64,000 nucleotides of DNA from Leptolyngbya iicbica LK (GTDB lineage: Bacteria; Cyanobacteriota; Cyanobacteriia; Phormidesmidales; Phormidesmidaceae), in contig NZ_QVFV01000002.1 of the NCBI RefSeq assembly GCF_004212215.1, forward strand, positions 991,528 to 1,055,527, given 5' to 3'. The notes beneath the pieces are model-generated. The model did not search any database, was not told the origin of the DNA, and saw only the letters and a program-made list of their open reading frames with translations. Position numbers and translations under genes: made by a program. Position 1 is the stretch's first letter; each line of letters begins with the position of its first letter. Of this stretch, positions 56,249 through 64,000 are shown piece by piece.

Positions 56249-56707
56249 TTCAAATATCAGTCACTAATATAGCGAGGTCTTTTGCTCCGGTACATCCCAA
56301 GTCTTCCTCGCAGTGGGACTCAGTTGCACGGCCATCTGGTTAGCTTTGCCAGAACTTCATTGAGTCTATCAAGACATTCAGACTGCTTGCCTTAGGCTAG
56401 GCGAGGTGGGTGAAGTCAGTCGACTGCTGATTCTTCACCCTTAGCCTGTTCATAGGCGACAATGCTGATGCTCTACTTCACGAGACGAATGAACTTGCCC
56501 CAACAAGCTAACCATCTCTACCAGATTAGGGCCAATTAATTTAGAGACGCCTAGTCAGCAATCATCTCAGCGGGGAAGGGCGTCTATACGACTTCTATCG
56601 CCCCACTGCCCGAGGTCTATTTTCTTAAAAAAGGGTTATCAGTCGAAAAAACCTAGTTATAGTAAGAGCAATTTGTTGACAGCCCTGTTTTCGGTGACTC
56701 ACAAATC
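56249..56707. other. Intergenic region with nested inverted repeat
   Basis: 459 bp between the VOC gene and the sigma-like gene, which are divergent. AGGCTA (56394-56399) and GGGTGAAG (56408-56415) pair with CTTCACCC (56433-56440) and TAGCCT (56442-56447), a nested stem around a CAGTCGACTG palindrome. No gene was found. Confidence 0.55.
56636..56663 (+). promoter_or_regulatory. Candidate promoter of sigma-like gene
   Basis: TTATCA (56636-56641) and TATAGT (56658-56663) with a 16-bp spacer resemble a vegetative -35/-10 pair, about 45 bp before the GTG start at 56708. Confidence 0.35.
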
Positions 56708-57418
56708 GTGCAAATTCCCAGCTTTCCTGAATGTAATCACGCCGTCATCCAACAACTTGGGCATCTGAGCGATCGCGAGTTGCTGCAGCGGTTTAAGGCC
56801 GAGCCAGAGGCGGGTCGATACTTTACGGCGATTTTTTGTCGCTACAGTCCCGTCGTTTTTAGCTTGATTACCCATTCAGCGCGATCGCCCGTACAGGCTG
56901 AGTATTTGTTTGCCTTAACCTGGCGGCACATTTTGAATGAGCTGAGCGGTCTGGATTTGGAAGCCGCCGAGGTCACTGTTGCGGGGGAAACTGGACAAGG
57001 GCGATCGCTCTCTCTACAAAGCTGGCTGATTAACGTCACGGCGCTGTGCATCAATCAAGCCGCACTGCCAGAAGTAGAAGATATTCACTATTCCCTTAAT
57101 CAAGCGTCGCCGCCGCTCTGGTGCTATGTCGAACGGTCTTTAGATCGGCTCGATCCATTGGAACGGCTCATCCTAGTGATGGCACAAACCTTTCGCTGGA
57201 GCGACACTCGCATCGCCGCCTATTTACAAGCTGAGGGCGAACGGATCGCGCCTACCGAAGTTGCTGTGCGTCTGAAGCAAGCTGGGCATAATTTGGAAGC
57301 GGCCCTACCAGAAGATATTCGCACTATTTATCTGGGAGCATTGTCGGCTGAAGCCACGGATGCTTTGCTGCCTGACATGGTGGCGTCGGTCCCGATGCCA
57401 GAAAAGCCCATTAGTTAA
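56708..57418 (+). CDS. Sigma-70/ECF-like factor
   Basis: A 236-residue protein starting at GTG. The N-terminal segment (LSDRELLQRFKAEPEAGRYF, then FCRYSPVVFSLI) resembles sigma region 2. The later segment (LDRLDPLERLILVMAQTFRW, then SDTRIAAYLQAEG) resembles region 4 with a helix-turn-helix-like part. Regions 2 and 4 are joined by about 70 residues, longer than in most ECF factors. It may be a cyanobacterium-specific sigma-like regulator. Twenty-five bp separate its stop from the secreted TPR gene, so the two are likely one operon. Confidence 0.68.
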   Translation: MQIPSFPECNHAVIQQLGHLSDRELLQRFKAEPEAGRYFTAIFCRYSPVVFSLITHSARSPVQAEYLFALTWRHILNELSGLDLEAAEVTVAGETGQGRSLSLQSWLINVTALCINQAALPEVEDIHYSLNQASPPLWCYVERSLDRLDPLERLILVMAQTFRWSDTRIAAYLQAEGERIAPTEVAVRLKQAGHNLEAALPEDIRTIYLGALSAEATDALLPDMVASVPMPEKPIS

Positions 57419-57443
57419 TCTCGTTCCTGAGGTGGAGGTGTTC

Positions 57444-58502
57444 ATGACCTCTTTTGCGTCTCGTGTACTCGGCATCAGCCTGTTGTGGGGAAGCGGAGCA
57501 ATCGCTGTTCCGTTAATTGCCACACCAGCCCTGGCCCAAACGGCCCCCCTTGAGCAACAGCTCAATATGCGGCGGCATGAGTTTGAGCGAAACCGTGAAC
57601 GCCAAAAAGCCGAACGGTTCTTAGAGGTCGCTGATCGCGAGCTAGCGTGGAGTCGAATGGATGGAGCGATCGCGGCCTGGCAAGCAGCCCTTGACATCTA
57701 CAGCAGCCTTGGCGACCAGGCAGCCATGCACCAAGTGATGGAATTGCTCACAAAAACTCTGCTGGCAGAAAACCGCTTTGCCGAAGCTGAAACCGTAATC
57801 CAACAGCAGCTGACCTTGGCGCGGGAACAAGCTAACGATACGGTGCAAATGAATGCGCTCAATAACCTGGGTGTGGTGTACTTACAACTGGGACAATTCG
57901 AGCGAGGCACAACCGCTATCACCGCTGCCCTCGACATCGCCGAAGCGCTGGATGATCCAGCAGGATTGGGGCGATCGCGCAGTAATTTGGGCCTGGCAGC
58001 CCGACTTTCTGGCGATTTAGAAGCCGCTCGCGATCAGTATGAAACGGCCTTGCTCTATCGCACGCAAACCAGCGATCAGGTTGGGTTGGCTAACTCATAC
58101 AACAGCTTGGGCGCAGTGTATCGGGAGTTGGGCAACGATGCGCGCGCCCTGGTGATGTACCAGCGGGCTCGGGAAACGGCCCTTGAAGAAACCCATCTGC
58201 CGACACTGTTGCCAGCACTCGATGGCCTGATCGGCATTTACGCCGACCGCGAAGACATTGGCATGCTGCAAACCTATGTCGCCGAACGCAACGTGATAAC
58301 GCCCAAGCTTGCCCCACCGGAACAACAGTTGGGTCTTTATATTGGTCTCGGTCGCTATTACGCCTTGCTCGAAGACTATCCTCGGGCGCAAACAGCCTAT
58401 GAAGAGGCGCTAGTGCTTGCCGAAGTGATCGGCGCGGCGAGCAAGCGGACCTTTGTGCTGAATCAATTGCAAGACTTGGCCCTGCTCAACCCAACAGAAT
58501 GA
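57444..58502 (+). CDS. Secreted tetratricopeptide-repeat protein
   Basis: A 352-residue protein. ATG 57444 follows GGAGG directly and opens a signal peptide (VLGISLLWGSGAIAVPLIA, cleavage near PALAQ); an earlier in-frame start would overlap the sigma-like gene. A short Arg/Glu-rich linker precedes seven or so TPR-like units (ALNNLGVVYLQLGQFERGTT, LGRSRSNLGLAARLSGDLEA, LANSYNSLGAVYRELGNDAR). It probably acts in the periplasm as a scaffold. Sharing an operon with a sigma-like protein suggests an envelope-sensing or output role, which is inference. Confidence 0.84.
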   Translation: MTSFASRVLGISLLWGSGAIAVPLIATPALAQTAPLEQQLNMRRHEFERNRERQKAERFLEVADRELAWSRMDGAIAAWQAALDIYSSLGDQAAMHQVMELLTKTLLAENRFAEAETVIQQQLTLAREQANDTVQMNALNNLGVVYLQLGQFERGTTAITAALDIAEALDDPAGLGRSRSNLGLAARLSGDLEAARDQYETALLYRTQTSDQVGLANSYNSLGAVYRELGNDARALVMYQRARETALEETHLPTLLPALDGLIGIYADREDIGMLQTYVAERNVITPKLAPPEQQLGLYIGLGRYYALLEDYPRAQTAYEEALVLAEVIGAASKRTFVLNQLQDLALLNPTE

Positions 58503-58613
58503 AGCCAAGCCATCCGGAAAAAGTCCCGGCCAGCGGCCGCTAGATGCAACAGTGAGAATTGGGTGTCATGGACTGGACTCGCCGCCCTGAATAGTTGAGC
58601 CATCAAGGCAATC

Positions 58614-58645
58614 AAAAAGCGCCCGTCTGCAGACGGGCGCTTTTT
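58614..58645. terminator. Perfect 16-bp-stem bidirectional terminator
   Basis: AAAAAGCGCCCGTCTG (58614-58629) is followed directly by its complement CAGACGGGCGCTTTTT (58630-58645). A tracts on one side and T tracts on the other let it end both the TPR gene (plus) and psbM (minus). Confidence 0.92.
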
Positions 58646-58689
58646 TGCAACAGAGTTTTTTCTGGTCGCACGGCGTTAGCGCAGCTCAA

Positions 58690-58800
58690 CTAAGCGCCAG
58701 TCTGCTTGCTGGATGTCTGAATATAGAGAATCAGCAAAAAGACAGTGGGAACCAGAACGAATAGAATGCTTGCAACAAAGCCGAGGTTGTTGACTTCCAT
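58690..58800 (-). CDS. psbM: Photosystem II protein PsbM
   Basis: A 36-residue single-helix protein, [19 protein letters not shown] followed by [17 protein letters not shown], an almost exact match to PsbM, which lies at the dimer interface of photosystem II. It lies 105 bp downstream of the ferredoxin gene on the same strand, and close to psbB and psbT. Confidence 0.95.
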   Translation of the reverse strand: MEVNNLGFVASILFVLVPTVFLLILYIQTSSKQTGA

Positions 58801-58905
58801 AATTTAAGGCCTACATTCTCCAGCACAACAATGACACTTCGTATAGTCTACGGCATCTTGATTCCGGCTTGGGCGTAATTCTTGAAATCATCGCCGACGA
58901 TTGGA

Positions 58906-59211
58906 TCACTTTTTCTTGGGCTTAGTTTTAACCGTAATATCGCCATTAACTAGGGTCTGGCAGGCCAAGCGACAGTTTTCCGGTCGCTTACGGAGCTTGC
59001 GTTCTTCTACCTGCGTCCGAGGCGACAGGTTTTCACTGCCCTCGGTAATTTCCACGACGCAGGTACCGCATTGGCCGTATCCGCCGCAGTTCATCATTTT
59101 GCCGACGAGGGTGTAGATATCAATATCGTTTTCCATCGCTTTGTAGCGCAGGTTGGCACCATCAGCGGCGATCACCTCTTTGTCTTCGTTAAGAAACTTA
59201 ATAACTGCCAT
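58906..59211 (-). CDS. 2Fe-2S ferredoxin
   Basis: A 101-residue plant-type ferredoxin-like protein read from ATG 59211, which follows AGGAG; a longer frame to 59322 lacks a site. The cluster cysteines are in [16 protein letters not shown] and CRLACQTL. The loop spacing (CxxxxxCxxC...C) differs from photosynthetic ferredoxin I, and the C-terminus is Lys-rich (VKTKPKKK). This type commonly sits next to psbB in cyanobacteria. Redox partner unknown. Confidence 0.9.
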   Translation of the reverse strand: MAVIKFLNEDKEVIAADGANLRYKAMENDIDIYTLVGKMMNCGGYGQCGTCVVEITEGSENLSPRTQVEERKLRKRPENCRLACQTLVNGDITVKTKPKKK

Positions 59212-59585
59212 CAACTTTCTCCTGACTACCCTATTCTGTCTCGCCGAGTGGCTCCAGTTGCGATGTGAGTGCCTCCTGCCTGGGTTGGCGATCGCAGCTC
59301 GTCCGGCTCCCCTGTTGAACAAATCAATATTTTGATTGCGTCCACCTGTGACACTGGTTACACTTCTTTATATCTTGTCTACAGACTTATCATCCCAGGG
59401 GAACTCTGACCAGTCTGCGGAAGTCTCTTTTCGCCCTGTCGCAGCTCTTGGCAAAACGGTGAACATGCCTCCTGCACCAAATTTTGGGCGCTGTGAAGGT
59501 GTGCAAGTCTGATAGTCTGTGTATAACTGTGACTCTTAATAAGCTCGCAAGGGATTTGTTGAAACTAAGAGGAGGAGAGTAGTCG
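59212..59585. promoter_or_regulatory. Divergent promoter region of ferredoxin and psbB
   Basis: 374 bp between the two divergent genes. TATAAC at 59522-59527 is a candidate -10 box for psbB, but the -35 is weak. AGGAGGAGAG just before 59586 is the psbB ribosome-binding site. Confidence 0.45.
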
Positions 59586-61118
59586 ATGGGACTACCCTGG
59601 TACCGAGTACATACGGTCGTACTGAACGACCCGGGCCGCCTGATCTCCGTTCACCTGATGCACACCGCATTGGTGGCTGGTTGGGCTGGCTCAATGGCTT
59701 TATTTGAGTTGGCAACCTTTGATCCCAGTGATCCTGTCTTAAACCCCATGTGGCGTCAGGGCATGTTTGTGCTTCCCTTTATGGCGCGTTTGGGTGTCAC
59801 CCAATCCTGGGGCGGCTGGAGCGTTACTGGTGAAGCCGCTGTCGACCCTGGCTTCTGGAGTTTTGAAGGCGTTGCTGCCGCTCACATCGTCTTGTCTGGT
59901 CTGCTATTCTTAGCGGCCTGCTGGCACTGGGTTTATTGGGACTTGGATTTATTCCGGGATCCGCGTACGGGCGAGCCCGCTCTAGACCTGCCCAAGATGT
60001 TTGGCATTCATTTATTTTTGTCGGGTTTACTGTGCTTCGGGTTTGGAGCTTTTCACCTGACGGGTCTTTGGGGGCCTGGCATGTGGATTTCTGACCCCTA
60101 TGGCATTACGGGCCACGTGCAAGGGGTCGCCCCAGAGTGGGGACCAGCTGGGTTTAACCCGTTTAATCCAGGCGGGATTGTGGCGCACCACATCGCAGCT
60201 GGCATCGTTGGCATTATTGCTGGCTTGTTCCACCTGACCGTGCGACCGCCCCAGCGGCTCTACAAAGCCCTGCGGATGGGTAACATCGAGACGGTATTGT
60301 CTAGCAGTATTGCCGCGGTGTTTTTCGCAGCTTTTGTGGTGGCTGGCACCATGTGGTATGGCAACGCAGCCACGCCAATTGAGCTGTTTGGCCCAACTCG
60401 TTATCAGTGGGATAGCAGCTATTTCCAAGAGGAAATTCAGCGTCGCACTCAGGCCGAGATTGCGAATGGCGCTTCGCCTGAAGAAGCTTACGCGACCATT
60501 CCAGAGAAGCTGGCTTTCTATGACTATGTCGGCAACAGCCCCTCTAAGGGTGGCTTGTTCCGGGTTGGTCCGATGAACGAAGGCGACGGCATTGCTCGGG
60601 GGTGGCTCGGCCACCCAGTCTTCAAAGATGGTGAAGGTCGCGTACTTTCAGTGCGTCGTCTGCCAAACTTCTTTGAAACCTTCCCAGTGGTGCTGACTGA
60701 CAAAGATGGTGTCGTGCGGGCAGATATTCCTTTCCGTCGGGCCGAATCGCGTTACAGCTTTGAGCAGACTGGCGTGACCGTTTCCTTCTTTGGGGGTGAG
60801 TTAGCCGGTCAAACGATCACTGACCCAGCGGAAGTTAAGCGGATTGCTCGTAAAGCTCAGTTAGGTGAGCCGTTTGAATTCGACCGGGAGACTTTAGAGT
60901 CTGACGGCGTCTTCCGCACCAGTCCTCGGGGTTGGTTCACCTATGCTCACGCGGTGTTTGCGCTACTCTTCTTCTTTGGTCATATCTGGCATGGTTCTCG
61001 GACGCTGTACCGAGACGTATTTGCGGGTATCGACCCCGACCTCTCGCCGCAACAGGTGGAGTGGGGTTTCTTCCAGAAGGTGGGTGACCGCACCACGAAG
61101 AACAAAGAGACTGTCTAA
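59586..61118 (+). CDS. psbB: Photosystem II chlorophyll-binding protein CP47
   Basis: A 510-residue inner antenna protein of photosystem II with six membrane helices and a large lumenal loop. It is nearly invariant in cyanobacteria ([79 protein letters not shown]). The paired His residues in these helices ligate chlorophyll a. An AGGAGG site precedes it. psbT follows after 139 bp that include a hairpin. Confidence 0.98.
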   Translation: MGLPWYRVHTVVLNDPGRLISVHLMHTALVAGWAGSMALFELATFDPSDPVLNPMWRQGMFVLPFMARLGVTQSWGGWSVTGEAAVDPGFWSFEGVAAAHIVLSGLLFLAACWHWVYWDLDLFRDPRTGEPALDLPKMFGIHLFLSGLLCFGFGAFHLTGLWGPGMWISDPYGITGHVQGVAPEWGPAGFNPFNPGGIVAHHIAAGIVGIIAGLFHLTVRPPQRLYKALRMGNIETVLSSSIAAVFFAAFVVAGTMWYGNAATPIELFGPTRYQWDSSYFQEEIQRRTQAEIANGASPEEAYATIPEKLAFYDYVGNSPSKGGLFRVGPMNEGDGIARGWLGHPVFKDGEGRVLSVRRLPNFFETFPVVLTDKDGVVRADIPFRRAESRYSFEQTGVTVSFFGGELAGQTITDPAEVKRIARKAQLGEPFEFDRETLESDGVFRTSPRGWFTYAHAVFALLFFFGHIWHGSRTLYRDVFAGIDPDLSPQQVEWGFFQKVGDRTTKNKETV

Positions 61119-61148
61119 TGCTTAGGCTGCTAGCTCTTTGACTTTAGC

Positions 61149-61200
61149 AAGCGCTTGATGAGGTTCTTACTGATGAATTCGGTTGAACTATCAAGCGCTT
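61149..61200 (+). terminator. Inverted repeat between psbB and psbT
   Basis: AAGCGCTTGAT (61149-61159) pairs perfectly with ATCAAGCGCTT (61190-61200) across a 30-nt loop. It may attenuate transcription or protect the psbB mRNA 3' end. Confidence 0.55.
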
Positions 61201-61257
61201 TCTCATCCCAATCCTTTAGACTAACAATAGACTAGGTACAGTAGGAGGCTCTGACAA

Positions 61258-61356
61258 ATGGAAGCCGTTGCTTACATTTTCATTTTTGCTTGTGTGATCG
61301 GCACGCTGTTTTTCGCGATCGCGTTCCGTGAACCCCCTCGGATTACAAAAGACTAA
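61258..61356 (+). CDS. psbT: Photosystem II protein PsbT
   Basis: A 32-residue single-helix protein, [20 protein letters not shown] followed by [12 protein letters not shown], which matches PsbT. It stabilises the photosystem II dimer near the QB site. AGGAGG lies upstream. It is the usual partner downstream of psbB. Confidence 0.96.
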   Translation: MEAVAYIFIFACVIGTLFFAIAFREPPRITKD

Positions 61357-61410
61357 GTACCGACTGATGAATAAAGCGTGTTTAGATCACGTTTTGTGAC
61401 TCTTAACAAA

Positions 61411-61439
61411 GCGGCAACCTGTTTTTAGCAGGTTGTCGC
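61411..61439 (+). terminator. Terminator after psbT
   Basis: GCGGCAACCTG (61411-61421) pairs with CAGGTTGTCGC (61429-61439), 10 of 11 pairs, followed by TTCATTTTTC. A good rho-independent terminator for the psbB-psbT transcript. Confidence 0.82.
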
Positions 61440-61574
61440 TTCATTTTTCGAAGGTTAGATACCATGTATGCAGATGTATCCCCCAAGGCTGCGGTTGTAG
61501 GACAATCGTTCCACCATCGCTAGTGTCTAGGGGGAGCTTCTGTACGTTGAGTTCTACCGGAGACATGGAGCGGC

Positions 61575-62087
61575 ATGCAGTGTCCCTTCTGCCAGCATCC
61601 CAATAATCGCGTGTTAGAGTCGCGCTCTGCGGAGAGCGGCAGAAGCATTCGCCGCCGCCGGGAATGTTTGGAATGCCAACGACGGTTTACGACTTATGAG
61701 CGCATTGAGTATGTGCCGATTACTGTCATTAAGCAGAGTGGCGATCGCGAATCGTTCGACCGGACTAAGGTGTTGCGCGGGTTGGTGCGGGCCTGTGAGA
61801 AAACCGGGACGCTGCCCAATACCCTCGACTCTTTGGTGGATGATCTCGAAGCGGAATTGCAGCAGCGCGCCCGACGCGAGGTTTCTAGCACCGAGATTGG
61901 TGAATTGGTGCTCAAACGGCTGAAGACGGTGAGCGAAGTGGCTTACATCCGCTTTGCCTCAGTGTACCGACAGTTCCAGGGCATTCAGGATTTTACGGAC
62001 ACCCTCAAGCATTTGAACGCGGAAACCAAGGTCGAATCATCTCCCGATACAACGGTTGATTCGCGCCTGAACGTGATGATCTCTTAG
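61575..62087 (+). CDS. nrdR: Transcriptional repressor NrdR
   Basis: A 170-residue regulator of ribonucleotide reductase genes. The zinc ribbon is [17 protein letters not shown] with the second pair in [16 protein letters not shown]; the ATP-cone domain ([20 protein letters not shown]) senses ATP/dATP. Length is slightly above the usual 150-160 because of a Ser/Thr-rich tail. No nrd gene is nearby; nrdR after psbT is common in cyanobacteria. Confidence 0.94.
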   Translation: MQCPFCQHPNNRVLESRSAESGRSIRRRRECLECQRRFTTYERIEYVPITVIKQSGDRESFDRTKVLRGLVRACEKTGTLPNTLDSLVDDLEAELQQRARREVSSTEIGELVLKRLKTVSEVAYIRFASVYRQFQGIQDFTDTLKHLNAETKVESSPDTTVDSRLNVMIS

Positions 62088-62506
62088 TAGCCCAACAGCC
62101 TTAAGTCAGCGCTGACTAATGAAGCAAAGCGGCTGGCTAGAGGCGTCAGGGTGGGCTGTTGTTGCTGCTCCATGGCATTTGAGCGAGAGCAGCTTGATCA
62201 TCTTTCGCTATGAAGATGTCAGCGTGAAACTTTGCAGATTCTGGCTTGTCAGGGGGCTCTGCTCGGTTTCTTGTGATTGTGGCAAAGGGATTTGTCGGGG
62301 GCAACCGCGCCGGGGCCTTGGTCAGGTTTAGGGGACGCTTCTCTCGAAGCGAACCGTCCCCTAGATGCCCACTATATTTTTGAGACAGTAGTGCCCGCTC
62401 TTAGGCTAATGGCGCGGCGGTGCCGATAGCGTTGCAGGGGGACATCGGGGCATCAATGGGCTGGGATATACTGCGGCTGTTCTGTCGTGCCATAGGGGCA
62501 AAGTCC
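62088..62506. other. Intergenic region with palindromic repeat
   Basis: 419 bp without a convincing gene. The strongest feature is the palindrome at 62329-62363. Confidence 0.45.
62329..62363. repeat. Palindromic repeat-like element
   Basis: TAGGGGACG (62329-62337) pairs with CGTCCCCTA (62355-62363), with an inner CTTC/GAAG pairing. It may be a dispersed palindromic repeat or the nrdR terminator. Confidence 0.55.
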
Positions 62507-63151
62507 ATGGATCAAAGCCTGTCGCAATTTATCATCACGGCCTTCGTCATGCTGATCGTGGTGGTAAACCCCGTCGCGGTGGCCCCGGTATTCGTCTCCC
62601 TCACCACTGGTATGAGGCTCACCGAGCGGCGACGCCTGTTGAACCGATCGCTGATCATCGCGTTTTCCGTCACCCTCTTCTTTCTGTTTGCCGGACGGCT
62701 ACTGCTCTCTTATCTAGGCGTGACGACCCATGCCTTTGCTGTGAGTGGCGGCATGCTGCTATTTTTGCTGGCGCTGCCGACGCTGTTTGGTGAGCGATCG
62801 TCCATTCAATCGCCGGAAAAGGGCGACGCCAGCAATACGGGGGAAGATGTCGCAGTGTTTCCGCTGGCGCTGCCGCTGCTGGCTGGCCCCGGCACCCTGG
62901 CGACGGTGCTGGTGTTGGCGACCCAGGCAGGCAGTGACATGGTGCGGATTGGCTTGCTGGCGATCGTGCTGGGGGTGACATATCTCGCTTCGTGGCCGAT
63001 TTTATACGCCAGCGATCGCCTCATTACCCTCTTGGGCGAAAGCAAGGTCAGCATTCTCACCCGCGTGTTGGGCATCATCTTGGCGGCGCTAGCCGTGCAA
63101 TACGTGTTCAACGGCATCACCGGCTATTACGACGCGCTGGTCAGCCGTTGA
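62507..63151 (+). CDS. MarC family integral membrane protein
   Basis: A 214-residue protein with about six hydrophobic helices (FIITAFVMLIVVVNPVAVAP at the start, LPLLAGPGTLATVLVLATQ in the middle), which fits the MarC/UPF0056 family. The function of the family is unresolved; it was once linked to multiple antibiotic resistance. I chose ATG 62507 because the product then begins with the family-typical MDQSLSQF, whereas the 29-codon extension is not hydrophobic. Confidence 0.86.
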   Translation: MDQSLSQFIITAFVMLIVVVNPVAVAPVFVSLTTGMRLTERRRLLNRSLIIAFSVTLFFLFAGRLLLSYLGVTTHAFAVSGGMLLFLLALPTLFGERSSIQSPEKGDASNTGEDVAVFPLALPLLAGPGTLATVLVLATQAGSDMVRIGLLAIVLGVTYLASWPILYASDRLITLLGESKVSILTRVLGIILAALAVQYVFNGITGYYDALVSR

Positions 63152-63184
63152 GCCTCTGCGGTGTCGCCGTTCTGAGCATCACGC

Positions 63185-64000
63185 TTAAGCGCTCAAGGCG
63201 GCGCGGGCTTGTTCGCGATCGTCGAAGTGGATTTTTTCAGTCCCCAGGATTTGGTAGTCTTCGTGACCTTTGCCCGCGATAAGGACGCAGTCGCCCGGTT
63301 GGGCTTGGGCGATCGCGGACTGAATAGCCGCCGCGCGATCGCCCACCACCTGCTCTTCCGGCAACTGGGCGGGAATACCAGCGAGAATATCGTCGAGGAT
63401 GCGCTGCGGATCTTCCGTGCGGGGATTGTCGGAGGTAACGATCGCCACATCGGCCAGGTCGTAGGCGATTTTGCCCATTTGGGGACGCTTGGTGCGATCG
63501 CGATCGCCACCACAGCCAAACACGCAAATTAGCCGACCCGCAACAAAGGGACGGGCGGCGGTCAGGGCATTTTGCAAACTGTCAGGGGTGTGGGCATAAT
63601 CCACAATCACGCTCACGGGCTGGTCGGGATTCACCACGACCCGCTCCATGCGGCCGGGCACGCCGCCAAACTGGGGCAAACAAGCGCCCACCTGCTCTAG
63701 GGTGATGCCTAGATGCAGCGCCGCACCGACCGCCGCCAGCATATTGGACAGGTTGAACTGGCCCACCAGTGGCAGGCTGAAGGGCAGGGTGCCCTCGGGA
63801 GTGTGCAATTGGCCCTGCACGCCGTTGGCTCCGTAGGTCAGATCCGAGGTATATAAATCCGCCTGGGAATTGGCGACGCTGTAGCTCCAGGCGCGATCGC
63901 CCAACCGTTCCACCAGTTTTTGACCGTAGGGATCATCCAGATTCACAATCGCCCGCCCCTTTAAATAATCCTCACTAAACAGCAGGGCTTTCGCCTCAAA
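63185..64000 (-). CDS. murE: UDP-N-acetylmuramoyl-tripeptide synthetase MurE, N-terminal part outside window
   Basis: The last 271 or so residues of MurE; the frame runs off the window (FEAKALLFSEDYLKGRAIVN). MurE adds meso-diaminopimelate to UDP-MurNAc-L-Ala-D-Glu in peptidoglycan synthesis. Evidence: VIVDYAHTPDSLQNALTAAR, VFGCGGDRDRTKRPQMGKIA, and DNPRTEDP, the DNPR motif that specifies meso-DAP over lysine. The end GKGHEDYQI is also typical. It is convergent with the MarC gene. Confidence 0.93.
   Translation of the reverse strand, partial: FEAKALLFSEDYLKGRAIVNLDDPYGQKLVERLGDRAWSYSVANSQADLYTSDLTYGANGVQGQLHTPEGTLPFSLPLVGQFNLSNMLAAVGAALHLGITLEQVGACLPQFGGVPGRMERVVVNPDQPVSVIVDYAHTPDSLQNALTAARPFVAGRLICVFGCGGDRDRTKRPQMGKIAYDLADVAIVTSDNPRTEDPQRILDDILAGIPAQLPEEQVVGDRAAAIQSAIAQAQPGDCVLIAGKGHEDYQILGTEKIHFDDREQARAALSA

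Noticed and set aside
62119-62331. 70-residue frame between nrdR and MarC gene
   Set aside because: Composition and lack of a ribosome-binding site suggest chance.
1-64000. tRNA, rRNA, CRISPR array or prophage
   Set aside because: No T-loop-like GGTTCRANYCC within a cloverleaf, no regularly spaced repeats and no phage-type genes were found by eye; a covariance search would be needed to exclude small RNAs.

Overview
The window is a cyanobacterial chromosome segment. Photosystem II genes settle this: psbB (CP47), psbT and psbM are all present. Supporting signs are a ClpR/ClpP3-type protease locus, a cyanobacterial-length GlgC, a PEP-CTERM protein, and the HIP1 octamer GCGATCGC recurring throughout. 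The order of the ribosomal genes and the many TPR and envelope proteins fit a Leptolyngbya-like lineage, but the sequence does not let me name a genus. I saw no tRNA, rRNA, CRISPR array, prophage or plasmid functions.

Layout. 1-2.9 kb: the 3' end of an operon of circularly permuted ATP-grasp, alpha-E and transglutaminase-like proteins. 3-6.2 kb: a metallophosphoesterase, a gamma-glutamylcyclotransferase-like protein and a CPA2 antiporter. 6.25-7.6 kb: a decayed IS630-family element with clear ends and two reading-frame lesions. 7.6-11.8 kb: a tandem duplication holding two paralogous secreted-type proteins, one with a signal peptide and PEP-CTERM anchor, the other with neither but carrying five C-terminal repeats. 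11.9-17.8 kb, minus strand: a zinc-ribbon membrane protein, then trm1, DUF2103, clpS, an active clpP and two catalytically dead ClpP paralogues. 17.9-21.2 kb: a VWA protein, a dipeptide epimerase and a DUF1611/DgcN-like protein.

21.2-32.5 kb, minus strand: a compact S10-spc ribosomal operon from rplC to infA including secY and adk; it stops after infA. 33-39.6 kb: a histidine kinase, pyruvate kinase, an NDH-2-type dehydrogenase, an orphan LolD/DevA-like ATPase and a TPR protein. 40.2-48.3 kb: a polyamine-type ABC importer whose genes are split by an amino-acid-type permease pair and binding protein. 48.4-53.1 kb: envelope proteins, a photolyase/cryptochrome, a YbaY-like protein and two overlooked small single-helix membrane proteins with a possible RBS-masking hairpin. 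53.1-58.5 kb: a putative C39/papain-like cysteine peptidase, glgC, a membrane-anchored VOC protein, a sigma-like protein and a TPR protein. 58.6-64 kb: psbM and ferredoxin divergent from psbB-psbT, then nrdR, a MarC protein and the 3' part of murE.

Most of the window is housekeeping. The points I would check first are the duplicated pair with the exchanged export signals, the interleaved ABC locus, the two small membrane proteins at 52.4-52.7 kb, the two dead Clp subunits beside one live one, and the unassigned cysteine-peptidase-like protein.
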